Of a DNA stretch of 64,000 nucleotides, positions 31,901 to 46,700 are shown one piece after another. The notes beneath the pieces were generated by a model, which saw only the letters and a program-made list of their open reading frames with translations, was not told the origin of the DNA and did no database searches. Position 1 is the first letter of the stretch. Each line of letters opens with the position of its first letter. This stretch comes from Antedon mediterranea. Taxonomy: Eukaryota > Echinodermata > Crinoidea > Comatulida > Antedonidae. The translations under genes and the position numbers were made by a program. Location: positions 24,738,070 through 24,802,069 of the forward strand of contig NC_092671.1 in NCBI RefSeq assembly GCF_964355755.1. The letters run 5' to 3'.

Positions 31901-34900
31901 GGATATTACTGTATAACAAAAAAATATATATATATATACTGTATATACATTCTACTTTATTCTCTATTTAATAGCCATTATCAGAGAATTAACACTTATT
32001 TTTTTTAACTAAATGAACATCATTTAAAACAAACAACATGCTACCAATTTCTATGCTTCTTCAGCAGCAAATTCAAGGCATTGTTATAGCAATATATAAT
32101 AAATACAGATTCATAAAAGGACATTGGCTTTCTCTCGTCATGTAGACACCCCAAGCATACAGAGATAGTGACTTCAAACAGTACTGGATGCCAGACAGTC
32201 AATGTAAGGAATGCTATGAATGTGGTGACAAGTTCACTACATTCAGAAGACGTCATCACTGCCGTGTGTGCGGCCAGATCTTCTGTAGTCGCTGCTGTAA
32301 CCAGGAAGTTCCCGGAAGTGTTATGGGTTATACTGGTAAGAACGTACATTGATATCAGTTAAGATGGTGAGCCCCTTAAGTTTCAAAAGGCATTGTGGAT
32401 AAAATTGGCAGAATCATTTTGAGCCAATGGAGTAGCTACCACATTATGTTAGCCTTTCATTTTGTTTAAATAAAATTTACTAAAAATTGTCAAAAAAATG
32501 CCCTTCAATTTTCCCCATGATAAAACATATATTATAAATGTAGTGGAACTGTAGCTTGGTGGTTAAATTCTGACCTGTGTCAGGGTTGTAACTCTCAACT
32601 CTCTCTAATAAGCCTCCAAGAATTAGATTATGAGCACGATAATTTAGAAAAATATGCATGTTGTATTGGTGAGTAGCTCGCTATTGGGTGCATATGATTG
32701 TTATCAAGACAGATATTGTCTCAATTTAAAGTCATTGTTTCTAGTATCAATTTGATTATAGAATTGATTCTGGTTTTAGTATACTCAGGAAATTTAAAAA
32801 CAAGTTGGATTGCTTTATCATCCACACTCACGTCATATTGCGAATTTTGGACAAAAAGTGTTTTGAGAGCGCTTTTGATTTAAACATTAGCGCGAGCCTA
32901 TCTTTACCGCTGAGAATTGTATTGAGAAACCCGAAGACTTCACGCGAGCGAGACGAACTGACTAAGAACATTATTACTATAGATTTTCACTTCATACACG
33001 CTTATTATTGAACAATAGTTAGTATAAATATCTGCTAGTTAATTAGAGACATTCGATGTTACTAAGAATACTAAAGAAATTACTTATAATACAAATTTAA
33101 AAGATTTATAACGATTCTAGTTTAGGTAACATTCGCCCATTAACAATGAAAACAAACAAATCCTGCGTAGGAAATCGCGGAACTCTAAAAACTTTGTTTT
33201 AATATCACGCTAAAATTGTTTCCGAATTTTTAAATACATATTTGTAAATATTATGTTAAATTTCAATATCTTTACTTTTAATCCTCAAAAAATCAAAATG
33301 TTGATATTTTTTAAAAGAATTTTATGATCATTTGAAATCGGGTATATTTACTATCGATCGCGCTCCGCCGGTGCCCGAGTAGGTGTGTACGCGTCGCTTT
33401 TGCAGGCTCTATTCCCAGTAGCGAGTTTCGGTCGCGCTAACATAAGCAATGTTTTCTACATTTACATGCATTAGGGGTAAATTATGTTTAATTGTTTTTA
33501 CCGCATAACAAAATTCCCAAATTTATTTCTTTTCTTGCCTAACCGTTTCTGTCACCCCAAAATCAAATGCTTTAACTGCATAATTTTAAGCGACAATAAC
33601 ATACAAATAGGCCTACTATAATTTGATCACTTCTGCGCAATACTTTAAAGTTGTTGTATACAATTATTTTAAGAATATAAATAAAAACACACAGAAACTA
33701 ATAAAATGGCAACTAATTGAAAAGTCAAACTCATTTATTTCATCAATTAAATATTTGAAAAAAATCAAATCAAGTAAGATACTGCTGTGTAGGCCTTAAA
33801 TATGATTACTGTATTTTTTTAGTTTTAATTTGTATAATGGCCTAGGCCTAATAATAGTACTAACAACATGTTTATTTCTAAAGGCAAGAATAACAAACAG
33901 CTTTATTTATTTACCTTCAATATTAAATCTATGAGAAACCTCAATTATGAGAATCATTTAAATTTCTGTCACCGTACATTTCATTATAATGAAAACCTTT
34001 AATTTAAAAGACATTTAATTAATAAGAGCTGGTCAAATTTTTTTTAATGTCAACATGCTGTCCATAAATAGCCGCTTTCGAGTGATGCAAATGTTTTCTG
34101 GAGTCAGATCCTATAAAAAATATAGAAATATAAAAAGTATGTTAATTTAAATATGTATTTGAAAGATGGGCTAGAGGTATAGGCCTACTGCATGATAAAT
34201 TAGGCTGAAAAACCTAGCATGTGGTCCTAGGCCTACTACAAGGCCTAGCTTGATGTTTTAAATCCCATAAAACGTTTGAATTTAATACAAGTACAAAATC
34301 TAATTTATATAGAGTTGTAACGTGTGGTACATTCAGTACATTAATTAAAATAAATGAGAATGGGGCCTAATATTAATAAATAAACATGTAAAAAAATTGG
34401 CCTAAACGACTACGTGTGTATCTTATACGCATTGATTAACACGCAGTACGCGTTGGACCATCAAAGGCTAGGCCCAGCTTCGCACAAACCACCGTTATAC
34501 ATGTGATTTGTTTACCTATTTCAATCGCCATTTAAAAAATACCTGAAAATATCAACATGCCCATTTTTTGTCAAACGAATATTTACATTACATAGTAACT
34601 TTTTATTTAGTCACTCGTTTACTCAAAAATTGAGGAATTTTTTTATGGTCTCGTAAAAATGTACAATATTATTATTGATAAAAACCGTATAAAATCTAAC
34701 AAAAAGAAGAGCAAATTCAATGATTACCTGACACGATCATAACTGCTATCCTGTTCCAAAAACCAAGTCACGTGCTTCTTCAACCCTTGCTTTAATTATT
34801 CTCATGAATTATTCATAAGGAACTATAATTTAAGGCTTTCAATTGGTTAAAAGAGTTAACCCTATTAAAATTTTAAATTCACATCATTTCCGGGTGATGT

Positions 34901-37900
34901 TGTCGCGCTTCGATGAATCTCAGAAATCACAAATGACCGCTAGAGGGCTCACTACTTTTTGTCTAGTCTAAATGAATGTGCATCAGACAATTAAAACCAT
35001 GTCTGAATATACTATCTGACTCTGTAAAAGCTAAGCTCTCAGTTTAGCATTGTAGGTGATAATTGGCCTATTATCATTTTTAATTTTGACCATTAATTTG
35101 TGTCACATTATCTAGTTGAATTGCTTGAATCTTCAATTGAACTTGAGAATGACCCTATGAGTTGAGGAAATTCTGAGTTGAAACGTCGTTCCTCTTTTTT
35201 TAGCATTATTTTTTTTTGATTTATAATAAATGTACTTTGATTTGTAATTTGATAATATTCATTTAACAGGTTCTCTTCGTGTTTGTACATCTTGTTGTAA
35301 TGTGGTGCTAAGTTATGCCCAGTCAAGTGAACAGAATGATTTAAAAGCCTGGCAAGATGACTTGAAGAGTGTCACAGAATCGGCCCTGTCAGCGGTAGCT
35401 ATGCTTACCCTAGATACAGTCTCACCAAAATTAAAAGAAGATCTTAAATACAGACGCAAGTATGAACCAATTTATTTGAGTTTCTAATACCCCTTTTACA
35501 TTTTGAATTGTGTAATTGTAATACCTAGGACACCGGACTGAAATGTGGAACTGTAGACTATTGTAATTTTCCCAGGTCACAAGTCATGTGGGTATGAAGT
35601 TTATATTCCCTGCCAACTTTTTCATTGGCCAATAAGTGATACAAAATAAATTTGTATATAAAGTGCGCCACTGTATTATATAAATTTATTTTAATAACTC
35701 AAAGTGCAAATATGTTTAATTTTTGACTTAATAGATATAAACATAGACAAACTTTATGCTCAAATTAATTAATGTTATTTTTTCTTTAAAATGTGCAATT
35801 TAATTCAAAATAATTGTTTTTATCGATGTGTGAGATATAGCCAAGCATGTGTAAGACCTAAACAATGCCAAAGTAGCATGTATATAGTGAAGCATACTGC
35901 GTTCTGCATCAAGTCCAACCTGGGATGAACATTTTTCCAGATAATTTCTATCCTAACTGACTCACTATAGTATTAAATTTATATATACTCCTATAAAATA
36001 TTGATTTTTGCTTTTTTCACTTATATAAAATGTTTTCGATTGATTTGATTATATTTAGACGAACCTACAGTGCAAGCAGTGTTGACTCGTCAATTGTAGG
36101 AGCAAGGAATCCATTTGAAGTTGGTAACCTAACGTCATCGTCAACTGAATCAGCAAACACACGCAATGTAGTACAACATGAACGAGAATTACTCCTTAAG
36201 GTGTTGCTTCAATCATTGTTATTAATAGGCGTAGTTAACTGATCTACTCGTACTGCTTATACACAATTTGAATGTGTTTTGCAATTTCAACATCCGTTCG
36301 CACACATTGTTGCCTGTTGTGGTTTGGTATTACAATTTTTAATACTTTCGATTACAATGGATTTGGATAGTAACAAGCCACAGGAACAATGATTGGACAG
36401 TTTTTATAGGAACCAATCACCAAAACAGGCTTAGTTCTACTGTGCTTTGTCATTTATTGATAGCACTAAAATTGTATACAGCTTCATAAGTTTGTATATT
36501 ACAAACAAGATGAAACAACTATGTATTTAGTAAAACGATATGAAATGATTTTCAAAAAAGTTCTAGTTGAAATTGGTATGGTGGCCTACAGTTTCTATCT
36601 ATTATCAAGAAAAAATCTACAGTAAGTAGTCAGGCCCTAGCCTACAACATAATTATCATAATCAATTGTTTATCATATAGGACTCGATACAACTGAGAGA
36701 TCTATGGATACTGATGCTCAAGTCAGGCAATGGTATTGAGTTTCAAAGTCATCGGTATCGACTTCGTACTTATCCTGATTGTATAGTAGGATCACAGGTT
36801 GTTGATTGGTTATTGGATAAAGATAAAGCAACAGACAGGTTAGTAGTTTTGTAATATTATTATAAATATTATTTATATTATTATATATTAATGATGAATA
36901 CAAATTTACAGGCATAAGGAAACTCTAACTATACTGAAAGTTGAGTAATTAATTTTTAATGGTTGAAATGAGAAAAAGTCATCCCAACCAAAATTTGAAC
37001 CCAGAATCTTCTGCTTGATATGTATCCAACCATTACGGCACTGGAGCTTTCATGGTATCTTTATGCTTAACAGCATTGATGTGTGGTATGGTGGAAACAC
37101 TCTATTTCTCAATTGCAGTATATGATAGATATTACATATGGCTTCATATATTCATTAGATTTAGAAATAATGTTATGGAAAAACACAAATTTACCAACCA
37201 ACAATATATAAACTACATAACAACATTTAAATCTTTTATTTTAAAATTATAATTTCCAAAAATACACAGGTTTCTGTAATATTGAACCTTATGCCAAATA
37301 AAATAAATTAATTTAAATCTATATTATTTTATTTGCCTGTTTAATATCTTGCTAATAATATAATAGCTTAGGGATAAATCTTTTTGAAATATCATATTAC
37401 TGATGTGCCAATGTCTTTTTTCAGTGATTTCAGACCAGTTTCTTTAAAGCTGTAATTCTCTTTCTAAGTCTCAGAGTATATTATTTTTTGCAGGGTTCAA
37501 GCTGTAGCAATTGGACAGGCCCTTTTAGATGCTAAATGGATTGAATGTGTGACAAAAAGTGAGCAGCTTTTCCAAGATGAATATGCACTCTATTGCCAGG
37601 GTGAGGTAAGAACTCAAAATGAACATGCTAACATTATTATTAATGAGCACTTAAATTGATAACTGCCTAGGGATTACCATGTGTACACCATAGTTTACCA
37701 AATATATGTTTAAGCTTCATTTTATACAGTTTTTAGAAAGTTACACTGTCCCGATTGTAAACTTGGTTCAGATGTGTTAGTTTTTTAATATAATTATATA
37801 AATTATTATAGTTTTATTATATTTATTTTTTCCCATTACTGTTTTTTAATTTTTTTATTTGAAGTAAGTTTTAACAGTGGGATGTTTGAGACAAACACGA

Positions 37901-40900
37901 CCCTAAAGGCTACTACACACTAGGATGATAACGTACATTTTTCTTCCGTAAAACAAAAAGGAAATTAAAACAGTTTTCATTCTAGAACTATAGGATAACC
38001 ATTTATACTGTCTTAATACAATTTTTTTTCAACCAATCATGGCGTCATTTGATTTAACATGTGAAAATATTATATTGTTTTAGATTCCTTTATGTAGAAA
38101 AAAATGCATATTTATCATTGATCGTTATCGTTCTAGTGTAAATGGGCCTATAAATTTGTGAAATGTTTTTCCACAGGCAGCAAGACATGGCAATTTTCCA
38201 AAAGAAGCGTTTGCAAGTGAAAAAGTGTCTCTTTCTAATGAGGATCTCATGGAACCTATCTGGTTTAGAGAAATCAGCGATGAAGGTGGCAACGCTTTAG
38301 GTAAGCGATTTATATTTTTGGTAATTTCAATTGTATATGATTCTGTAAAAATTTAAAAAATAAGAATTCCTTTCTTGTGTATCAATAAGTTTCAAAATCT
38401 GTCACCTGAAACAAAGAAATTCTTTAATAAAAAAAAAAGGACTACATACTAAAATGTTAGCCAGGCACTTCCATGAGCTCACTCAAGCCGAGAGGGGTCT
38501 TCTGTTTTCTTCTCATTAGGCACGTTCATATAGAATATTATGACCTAAATATTATGATTTATTAACATGATAATGTTTAGCACAATAAAGAGAAACAGGT
38601 CACTAGAAATCATATCATGACTTATATATGCTTAGGTGTTTCTAAAGGCTGGGCCAATACGGTTGCACACAATGCTAAATCAAATGCTGATTGGTTGATT
38701 CTATCTATGTGTTATATTTGAATTGAATTATAATTGCAAAACAGTCTTTTAAACTCAGGCAGCTGTCTAAATGTTTAAATTGAAATGTTACTACTGTAGT
38801 ATTTTTTATTTTATTGATTAAAACGATCTGTCATCTTTATCGTTTAGGCAAATCAGAATCTGTGAGTGATATAGAGAAATCCACAACGTTAAGTGGTTCT
38901 TTTGATAAAGTCTCTATGTTGTCAGACAACCATCTGTCTTCAAGGATGCAGTTTAGGAGGTCTTTAGGTTCCAACAGCTCAGAAAAAAGTAAGTTATATA
39001 AAAAGAACTTTGAGTGCCCTTATAATCATCAGTTCCTTCACTTGGACTCTAGTTTGTTTTTATTTTGAATCCATACATCATACATATTTTAGAAAAGAGG
39101 TCGATACATAAATAACAGACAAATGATAAAACATCATGAAAAAACAAAGAAGAAACTATGAAGATGAATAGATTCAGAAAAACCCAATTAAAAAAGATTT
39201 AGTTTCCATTGTGGTCTGTATAAAGTAATTAAAAGCATAAAACTATGGTAGAAAATGAAGAAGTAGGAAATATAAATAAACAAACTAATTTTACCGTACT
39301 GACGCGGCTATAAGCCCACCTTATACCCGAGGATCCAAAAATGCAGATCGTCAAAAACAGCACATGTACACTGTGTATTCCACCATGCGAGCGAGCGCCC
39401 TCACGTGTACGACGTTGCTTCTAAATACACGAGGTGTAGAGTGTCGGAAAATTAAGCTTATAGTTCGAGTAATTTATCGTAGAATATCATTTTAAACATC
39501 AATTGAACAAGAATTTATCAAGCAGAAAACCAAGTATACAATGTTCGTTAAATAGAAATGTACCAAAGAAATTTAATAAGCTTGTTTATGGCATTCGATA
39601 CCAAATAGTGGTTTTCTGTTTTGGCGACTTATAGCGTCGTGTGTGAAGCGATCTTCGACCGCGATGGATTGTAAACAAAACAGGACCGCTAGGCCTCATA
39701 TGGCCTAGCGTATATTAGCCTAGCTTGGTTATGATCAAAGGTAGGTGTATTCGGTGTATGGACGTCGCCAAATACAAAATAATGTATTACGACACACACT
39801 ATAGATCTTCGAATTAATGGGTGGGCTTATACCCGAGTGCCTCATTTTTCATGAAAATTAGTCAAAAGTCTGGGGTTGGCTTATACCCGAGTATGGGCTT
39901 ATACCCGCGTCAGTACGGTAATAATAAAATAAATCTAACCATAATTTTATGGTTTTATAAATAAATAAAGAATAAATATTCATGTGTCTATGTCTTCAAT
40001 TGAGGAAATTTGGATTATTTCCTATGGACCCACAGCAGCCACTTAGTACAGCATCTACTATAAACAACAGGTGTTGCGATGTATCATTACACCGTCTCTG
40101 TGCAGAATCAAATCATATCATTTGTACGATGGCCATTAAAGGCCAATTTACACAGACGAGCAGTTTCAGTAGCATCATGCCATTTGTAAACATAGCCACA
40201 TATTTTTAAACCCATATTCTTACAATTCATTTTCTCCCTCTCTCCGTTCAATTGAGAAGGTTGTCAGAATTTCAATCTTACATTCATACTTGATGTACTA
40301 TATATCACTTATAGGTGATAATGGAACGGTCCATGTGAGGATTAATATCATGCTGTTTGTACACATAGCCACATATTATTAAAGATGTATTGTCCCTTGA
40401 AACACAAAAAAATGAAGGTCTAAATATTCTAAATTTAAATTGGCCATATCAAAGTACTATTAAAGTTATTTACTTTAAGTCGAAAATTCGAGGTAAAAAC
40501 AACAAGTCAAAAACAACAAGTTTACGTAATTAACAGGTAAATTAGTTTAATTACATTTTGTCTGGAAAATCGTCATGAGTGAAAGTAAACAAAGATTTAA
40601 AACCACGAGTAATAAACTAATTTGGATTGTTTACAACTCGTCACGGTTGAGAAGGTGTTTTCACACAGATCGCGAGGAAGTTTTATGATTATGCATACAG
40701 AGTAGCCAAACAAGTGCGTTGCATTATGAGATATGTTTTGCTCGAAGTCAAAGTTATTTTTTAAACAAAAAAACGTCTGTATTTCAGTTAAATGATTTTT
40801 GGTGAAAGTTAATACTATTGGTACTTCATACTTTTTTTCGAAATCTTTTTTTTTGTTAATTTTTTGGAATAATACATCTTTAAAGCCAGATTCATTTTCA

Positions 40901-43721
40901 AAAAGACTAAGGTAGTCAGAATTCCAAATATACTTTCACACTTGACATCTCTTGTAGGTGTCACTACAGGTGATAATGGAACTGGTCCATGGGAATTGAT
41001 GTTTCATCAGCATTCTGTTCCGAATGATCCAGATGAACACCAATTGAGAGGTGAGTTTGCATAGTTAGATAAAAACATTATTATATGTGACCCGATCTGG
41101 CAAAACCCTCTCTTTGTCGGCATTTCAAAATTCACTTAATTAGTCAAAATACGTCCAAATCGACTAGCCTGGCAGATTACATGTGTTTGCATTATTATAT
41201 TTAGATTGAATTAGCTTGGTGGATGAAGCGTGGTTAATTGATTGCTGGATTTAAATCTTTTCTTTCTTTTCTTCTGTCCGGTTTGTTCTCAGACAAAGAA
41301 AAAGATTTCTTAAATTTAAATTTATATAAAACATTGATTTTTTTCATGATTATATAAATGTCTGAAAAAATTGTTTAAAAAAAAAACAGCTTTTAAAAAT
41401 GTAATTATTAAATTGATCAGAATGAAATATGTAATGTTTAGTTAAAAGTTAAGTTAATCGTTATTACTGTGTTTACTACCACACTGCTATTCTTCTGTGA
41501 CCATATTCACCATTCACATTTACGCTAAGGTAAGCACATGCCCTTAAAATTCTATCTAAGTGAATACAATTTTAGGGAAAAGTGAAATACCTCACTTAAG
41601 TAATTAATAAAATTAAGAGATATGCTATTTTTGTTTCTATGCTAAATAAAATAATAGTTTCTACCACCCCCAAGCACTTGAGGGTGCTATATGTTTTAGT
41701 ATTTCCTACTGCAGAGTGCACATTGTGCATACTGTTCTTGTGGCATAGAGAGAGTGAGATATGGTAGCATGTGAAATAACCTGTACTTGTACTTTTCCCC
41801 TAAACATTAAAAGTGTTTCTAAGGCATTTTGTATAATTTTGTAAATTTTTAGACGATGTATTAGTTGGTGTTCAGCATTTAAGCCAAGCCACAACTAATG
41901 AATCACATGGCTGGCTTGATGCTGAGGATCTGAATGAGGAAAATGGTGAAAAGATGGCCATGGAGCGACTAAGCAGTGCAAATTACAAACACCTGGTGGC
42001 GCTTTTACATCAGCTTCTTGAAACTGAAAATCTTCCACATCATTGGACGCAGATAATTTTACCGATGGTAGAAAAAATTAGCAAAATGGTAATTTTTTTT
42101 TTTGTGTGTTTGATTTGTATTTTTGTTTCATCAAATCCTGCGGTTTTATTTTTAGATGATGCACACACAAATCTGCAAACATTGGTATTCAATTTTTAAT
42201 TATCTAAAAGAAACAAGTCTTGAGTGTAATAAAACAGTTTTGTCTTATTCACCCTTAGTCACCACAGGAATTCTAAATCTGTACAAATGAACACACTCCG
42301 TATGACGATGTTGAATCCATACACTATATCATGTTATTGATGATATGTTAGGTCGGTCACTTTTTAACATAAATTACACTGTGCCAAAACAAAAACGAAA
42401 AATTAAATTTGTTATTCTTAATGATGTAGGTGAAGCCAGATGTTCGTTATCAGAATGATGAGATGGACATTCGTTACTATGTTCATATCAAGAAAGTTGC
42501 TGGCGGTAGTCTTAGCGATTGTCGTATTGTAAATGGTGTCGTTTGTACAAAAAACGTAGCTCACCGAAGCGTAAGTAATATTTAGTATTCAATATTGTAT
42601 ATAGTTAATTATCGTCTATAACAATCATCAATAATATTAAATAATTTATGTCTGTACAGTTTTTAGTCAATTTAAAGTTATCATTATGGATTTATTAATT
42701 ATGGATACCTTTAAGGCCCTTTTGTACTAGAACAATAAAGATCGACAATAAATAGATAAATATCTATTTTTTTCTACATATTACAAATGAAATTAGTTTC
42801 ATCCTAGCACTTTGATGAAAATAATATTTTTGAAATTTGTTTTTCAAAGACAGCATAAATGGTCATCGGTTCTAAAATGGAAACTTTTCCAATTTCTTTT
42901 GTTTTATGTAAGGAAAATGTATTATCTATTTATTATTGATCGTTGTTGTCCTATAAATGTTCCATTTTCGATAACCAAGGCCATTGGGCAGTTATTTACT
43001 AATTTTTGTCTGGAAACCCTAATATTAAAATCATTTTCTTCTTACTGTAAATCTTCTTAATAACAGTTTTTAATGTGGTCTCAATCATTATTATTTTCTA
43101 TGGAAATTGAATATCAATTTTTCTGCTGCAGCAGATGTTTGTTTTGTTTTTTTTTAGTGTATTTTTTATTCTACATTTTTTACATTATATTTTTTCTATT
43201 ACATTTGTCAGTTAAAAGTTAAACTATTCAATTTAAGATTCAAGAAAGGTTAGTGGTCCACTTAAAATGAAAAAATACATCAAATTTGTAAAAACGTTAT
43301 AAACCCTTTCTTTTTCTATTAACAGTTACTTATTTTGAAATTTAAAAGTCAACTGATTAATAACTGAATACATTTTTTAATTTTTTTGCATAGTATTAGT
43401 GTTGTATTTTGTTGAAAAGTCAATTATTATTTAAGCGCTGATTTTCATATATTTAATTAAATTGATTTTTAAATGGTTTCTTTCTTTTATAAGCATTTGC
43501 TTCTTGAATTTTCCCCTTTTCTTTGTTTAAATCAGTTATTTTTTAATTTGTTGTCATATTGAAATTTTCATCGCTCAAAGAAAATAAAAGAAGTTGACAT
43601 TGTCATTGTTATAGGCAAATGTTAAAATACTGTTAAAAATGCAGATTGAAAAGTGTAATGTAGGCCAATGTAAAATTCTGTTAAAATGATTAAAATTCAA
43701 TACAGTATAGAGTTATCGAAT

Positions 43722-43786
<65 letters not shown>

Positions 43787-46700
43787 CATTTTACTGTTAA
43801 TAGATGAAAACTGTTATTAAAGAACCAAGAATACTGATACTGAAATCAGCAGTGGAACATCAAAGAGTTGAACACAAGTTTTCATCAATAGAACCAATTG
43901 TTCTTCAGGTACTATTGTGTTTACTTTTTTAATTATCCAAATTAATCAATTAACTGAACTTCAAGACAACAGGGACTAAGGTTATGAGAACATACATATT
44001 GCCATGGATTGACACGTTTTGAACCCATACTTCAATCTACCAGCTTGAGAAATATAGTCTTCTTTCATTTAGTTGCCACCTTCAACAAGCTGAACATTTT
44101 GAAACTATGCGGAAGTTACCAGCATTCATGAGCTTCAGTTGCATTTCCCCCTTTTTTACTATATTATATTAAATGGACTCAAGAAGGGAGGATTGTGAGG
44201 GCACATGATCAGGTCACCAATCTTCTGCCTATGCATCATGTAATTTAGGATGACTTTTTGAAATTCACCACTACAGTTTGAAATTCTTTCATGGTTTTGC
44301 CGTTGACCACATCAGAGGGCAGGTTATTCAAATTTTATAAATTTAATATAGAATGTCATTTTGTCCAAAATATGGAATAGTTCAGATACAACTATTTGTT
44401 GAAATTTCTTTCTCAGGAGCATGAGTACCTAAAAAATTATGTACACAAGATTTCAACTCTGAAGCCAACAGTTCTTGTAGTAGAAAAATCAGTTGCCAGG
44501 TTGGCACAAGATTTCTTACTCAATTGTGATATTACTGTAGTCCTAAGTGTGAAGCCAGTATGTATAGTTTTTTTGTTTTGTTTTTTCTTTCACCAAAAAT
44601 TAAGTGTGAAAGCATGTCTGTAGCATAAGGCATTTACTACAACCCTTGTAATTAGTACAAGCTCAGTGGTTATGGGTTCTAGTCCAACTCAAGAATAACA
44701 AGCCTATTTGTCACTAAACAAATTTGTTTGCACTGCAACAATTTCTAGTTCTATCAGCGAAATTAGTAGTTGGAATTGTTTTAACTTTTTGTGAGGCAAA
44801 AACAATTGCAACAAATTACAGTTCAGGAAATGAGTTATGAATCCCAGCTATTTGCTCTTGTAGTGGAAAAGGTACCACAATTTTGTGTCTGTTGGAAACA
44901 TTGGATAAGCGCAAACAAGTTCAGCTAGTGGAAAACAGACTTTACTGTTCTCAATTTACTAAGTATATATACAACTGTACATTTTCATCAGAGTAGTGCA
45001 ATATATCTGACTAATTAATCATCATCAGGTCCAAATTAGGTCATGTAATGTTATTGTGTACATGCAGGAAAGTTTGGAAATTCTTCCTTACCCTATTTCT
45101 TGACTCAGATTTGGTGGTTTCTTTGTCCAGACATTGACTGACAACACATCAGTGCATAGGTCCTAGATCACCGTTCATCACAAATCGAAATCTTGAAAGC
45201 AGTTTTAACAACCCCTGTTTGACATCTTGTGAATTTCTGTATATTCTAGTCTGTTGTAGCAAGGATTGGTCGTTTCACTGATGCAGATCTAGTGACCACT
45301 GTAGATCAAGCATCTAAGTCGAGCATTGGTTCCTGTCACTCATTTAGTATACAGCAATTTCAACTTCCTCAAAGTAAGAAACCTTTTTTTTTTGTGACTA
45401 GCCCTTTAGTTCAAACACGTTTAAAAACTTGAAAAATAAAATAATAATATATTCTTAACAATCATTTGGTTTGGCCTAATAAAGTGGGGTGTTTTGAGTG
45501 GACCAATGGACGAGTGGACCAATTCGTCTCATGTTCTGGATTTAGTTATTGTTTACAGTTTGAATTTAAAAAAAAAACTTGCTTTTACAGATGTCTAATA
45601 AACGTCACATAATATTCAATTGTGCCGCAATAGTTTACTTTTTGATAACAATTTACAAAGACATTTGAGTTTGATTCATATTCAATGTTTTGTGTCCATC
45701 CATTGCTCACATGAGCCTTATATTAATATTTTTTTAATAAGTTATGCTTCTACATTGCAATCACCATTAACCATATATGTAAAATGGGAAAGATATATTA
45801 CAGTAATACAAGTTATTTATAACTGTGGCTCTTGTAGATTATACCAAGACTTTGATGTTCTTTGAAGGCTGTCCAAGCAAGTTGGGATGTTCCATTATCT
45901 TAAGAGGTGCTGACCAGTTTGAGTTGACAAAGGTAATTTTCAAATAATCAATCTATCAGGAATTAGTTGAGTTTTATGTTGTATATAAACATAATTTGTT
46001 TGTGTTTATAGTAGGTGGAAAACTTTGTGTCGGTGAATATTATACAAATTAAATGCAGTGCAATGGTACAAATTTTAAATTTAAATGTATATAGTAGATT
46101 CGTATTAGTTAAGTATAGTTTTATATATTTTGTCATTTTCAAGAGGGCCCCTGAATATCAGCTGGCCTGCGGGTTCAGCTGGAAGGGTTACCCTCTATAA
46201 ATAAAGTTGAAATAAAAAAAAAAAAAAAAAATAATAATAATTTCATGAGATAAAATATGAAAATAGAACCATTCATCTCTCATAAATATTCAGTATTTGT
46301 TTTATAACACAGAGGCTAAGGCCTAAACCAATCAAGCTGGCAACACTCTATTTTTGTGCGATGAGTAAAACTACAGGGTGAACGAGATCAACCTAGCCTC
46401 GTGTCTGACACATAGAAATAGTTTATTGAATATTAAGTGACCCACAATATTACAAAAATCTACTTGGTATAGAACACACAAGTGTATGTCGTAGCCATTT
46501 GATTGGTTAATTTATATTGTATGTTCAGCTACTTGTAAACTGCTTAACAACTTTGTGCCACATAAGGCAAATGGCTGTCCATGATCAAAAAATGGCATCC
46601 AACCTGTACACTGTCCAAGGGCTGCATTTTTAGATAGCCTCCAGTCTAGTTTTTGACTGATTGTTTTTTATTTGATTGGGAGAATATTTCAAGACTGTTC

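Larger units (their letters stand above)
42430..45932 (+). other. PIKFYVE: PIKFYVE exons 12-16: CCT/chaperonin-like domain
   Basis: Encodes the GroEL-apical-like domain (about 607-808): VNGVVCTKNVAHRS, PRILILKSAVEHQR, PTVLVVEKSVARLAQDFL and LMFFEGCPSKLGCSIILRGA. It continues at the start of exon 17 with SFLMDEFAMP. This region mediates assembly with the VAC14/FIG4 complex in known PIKFYVE proteins. Confidence 0.9.
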
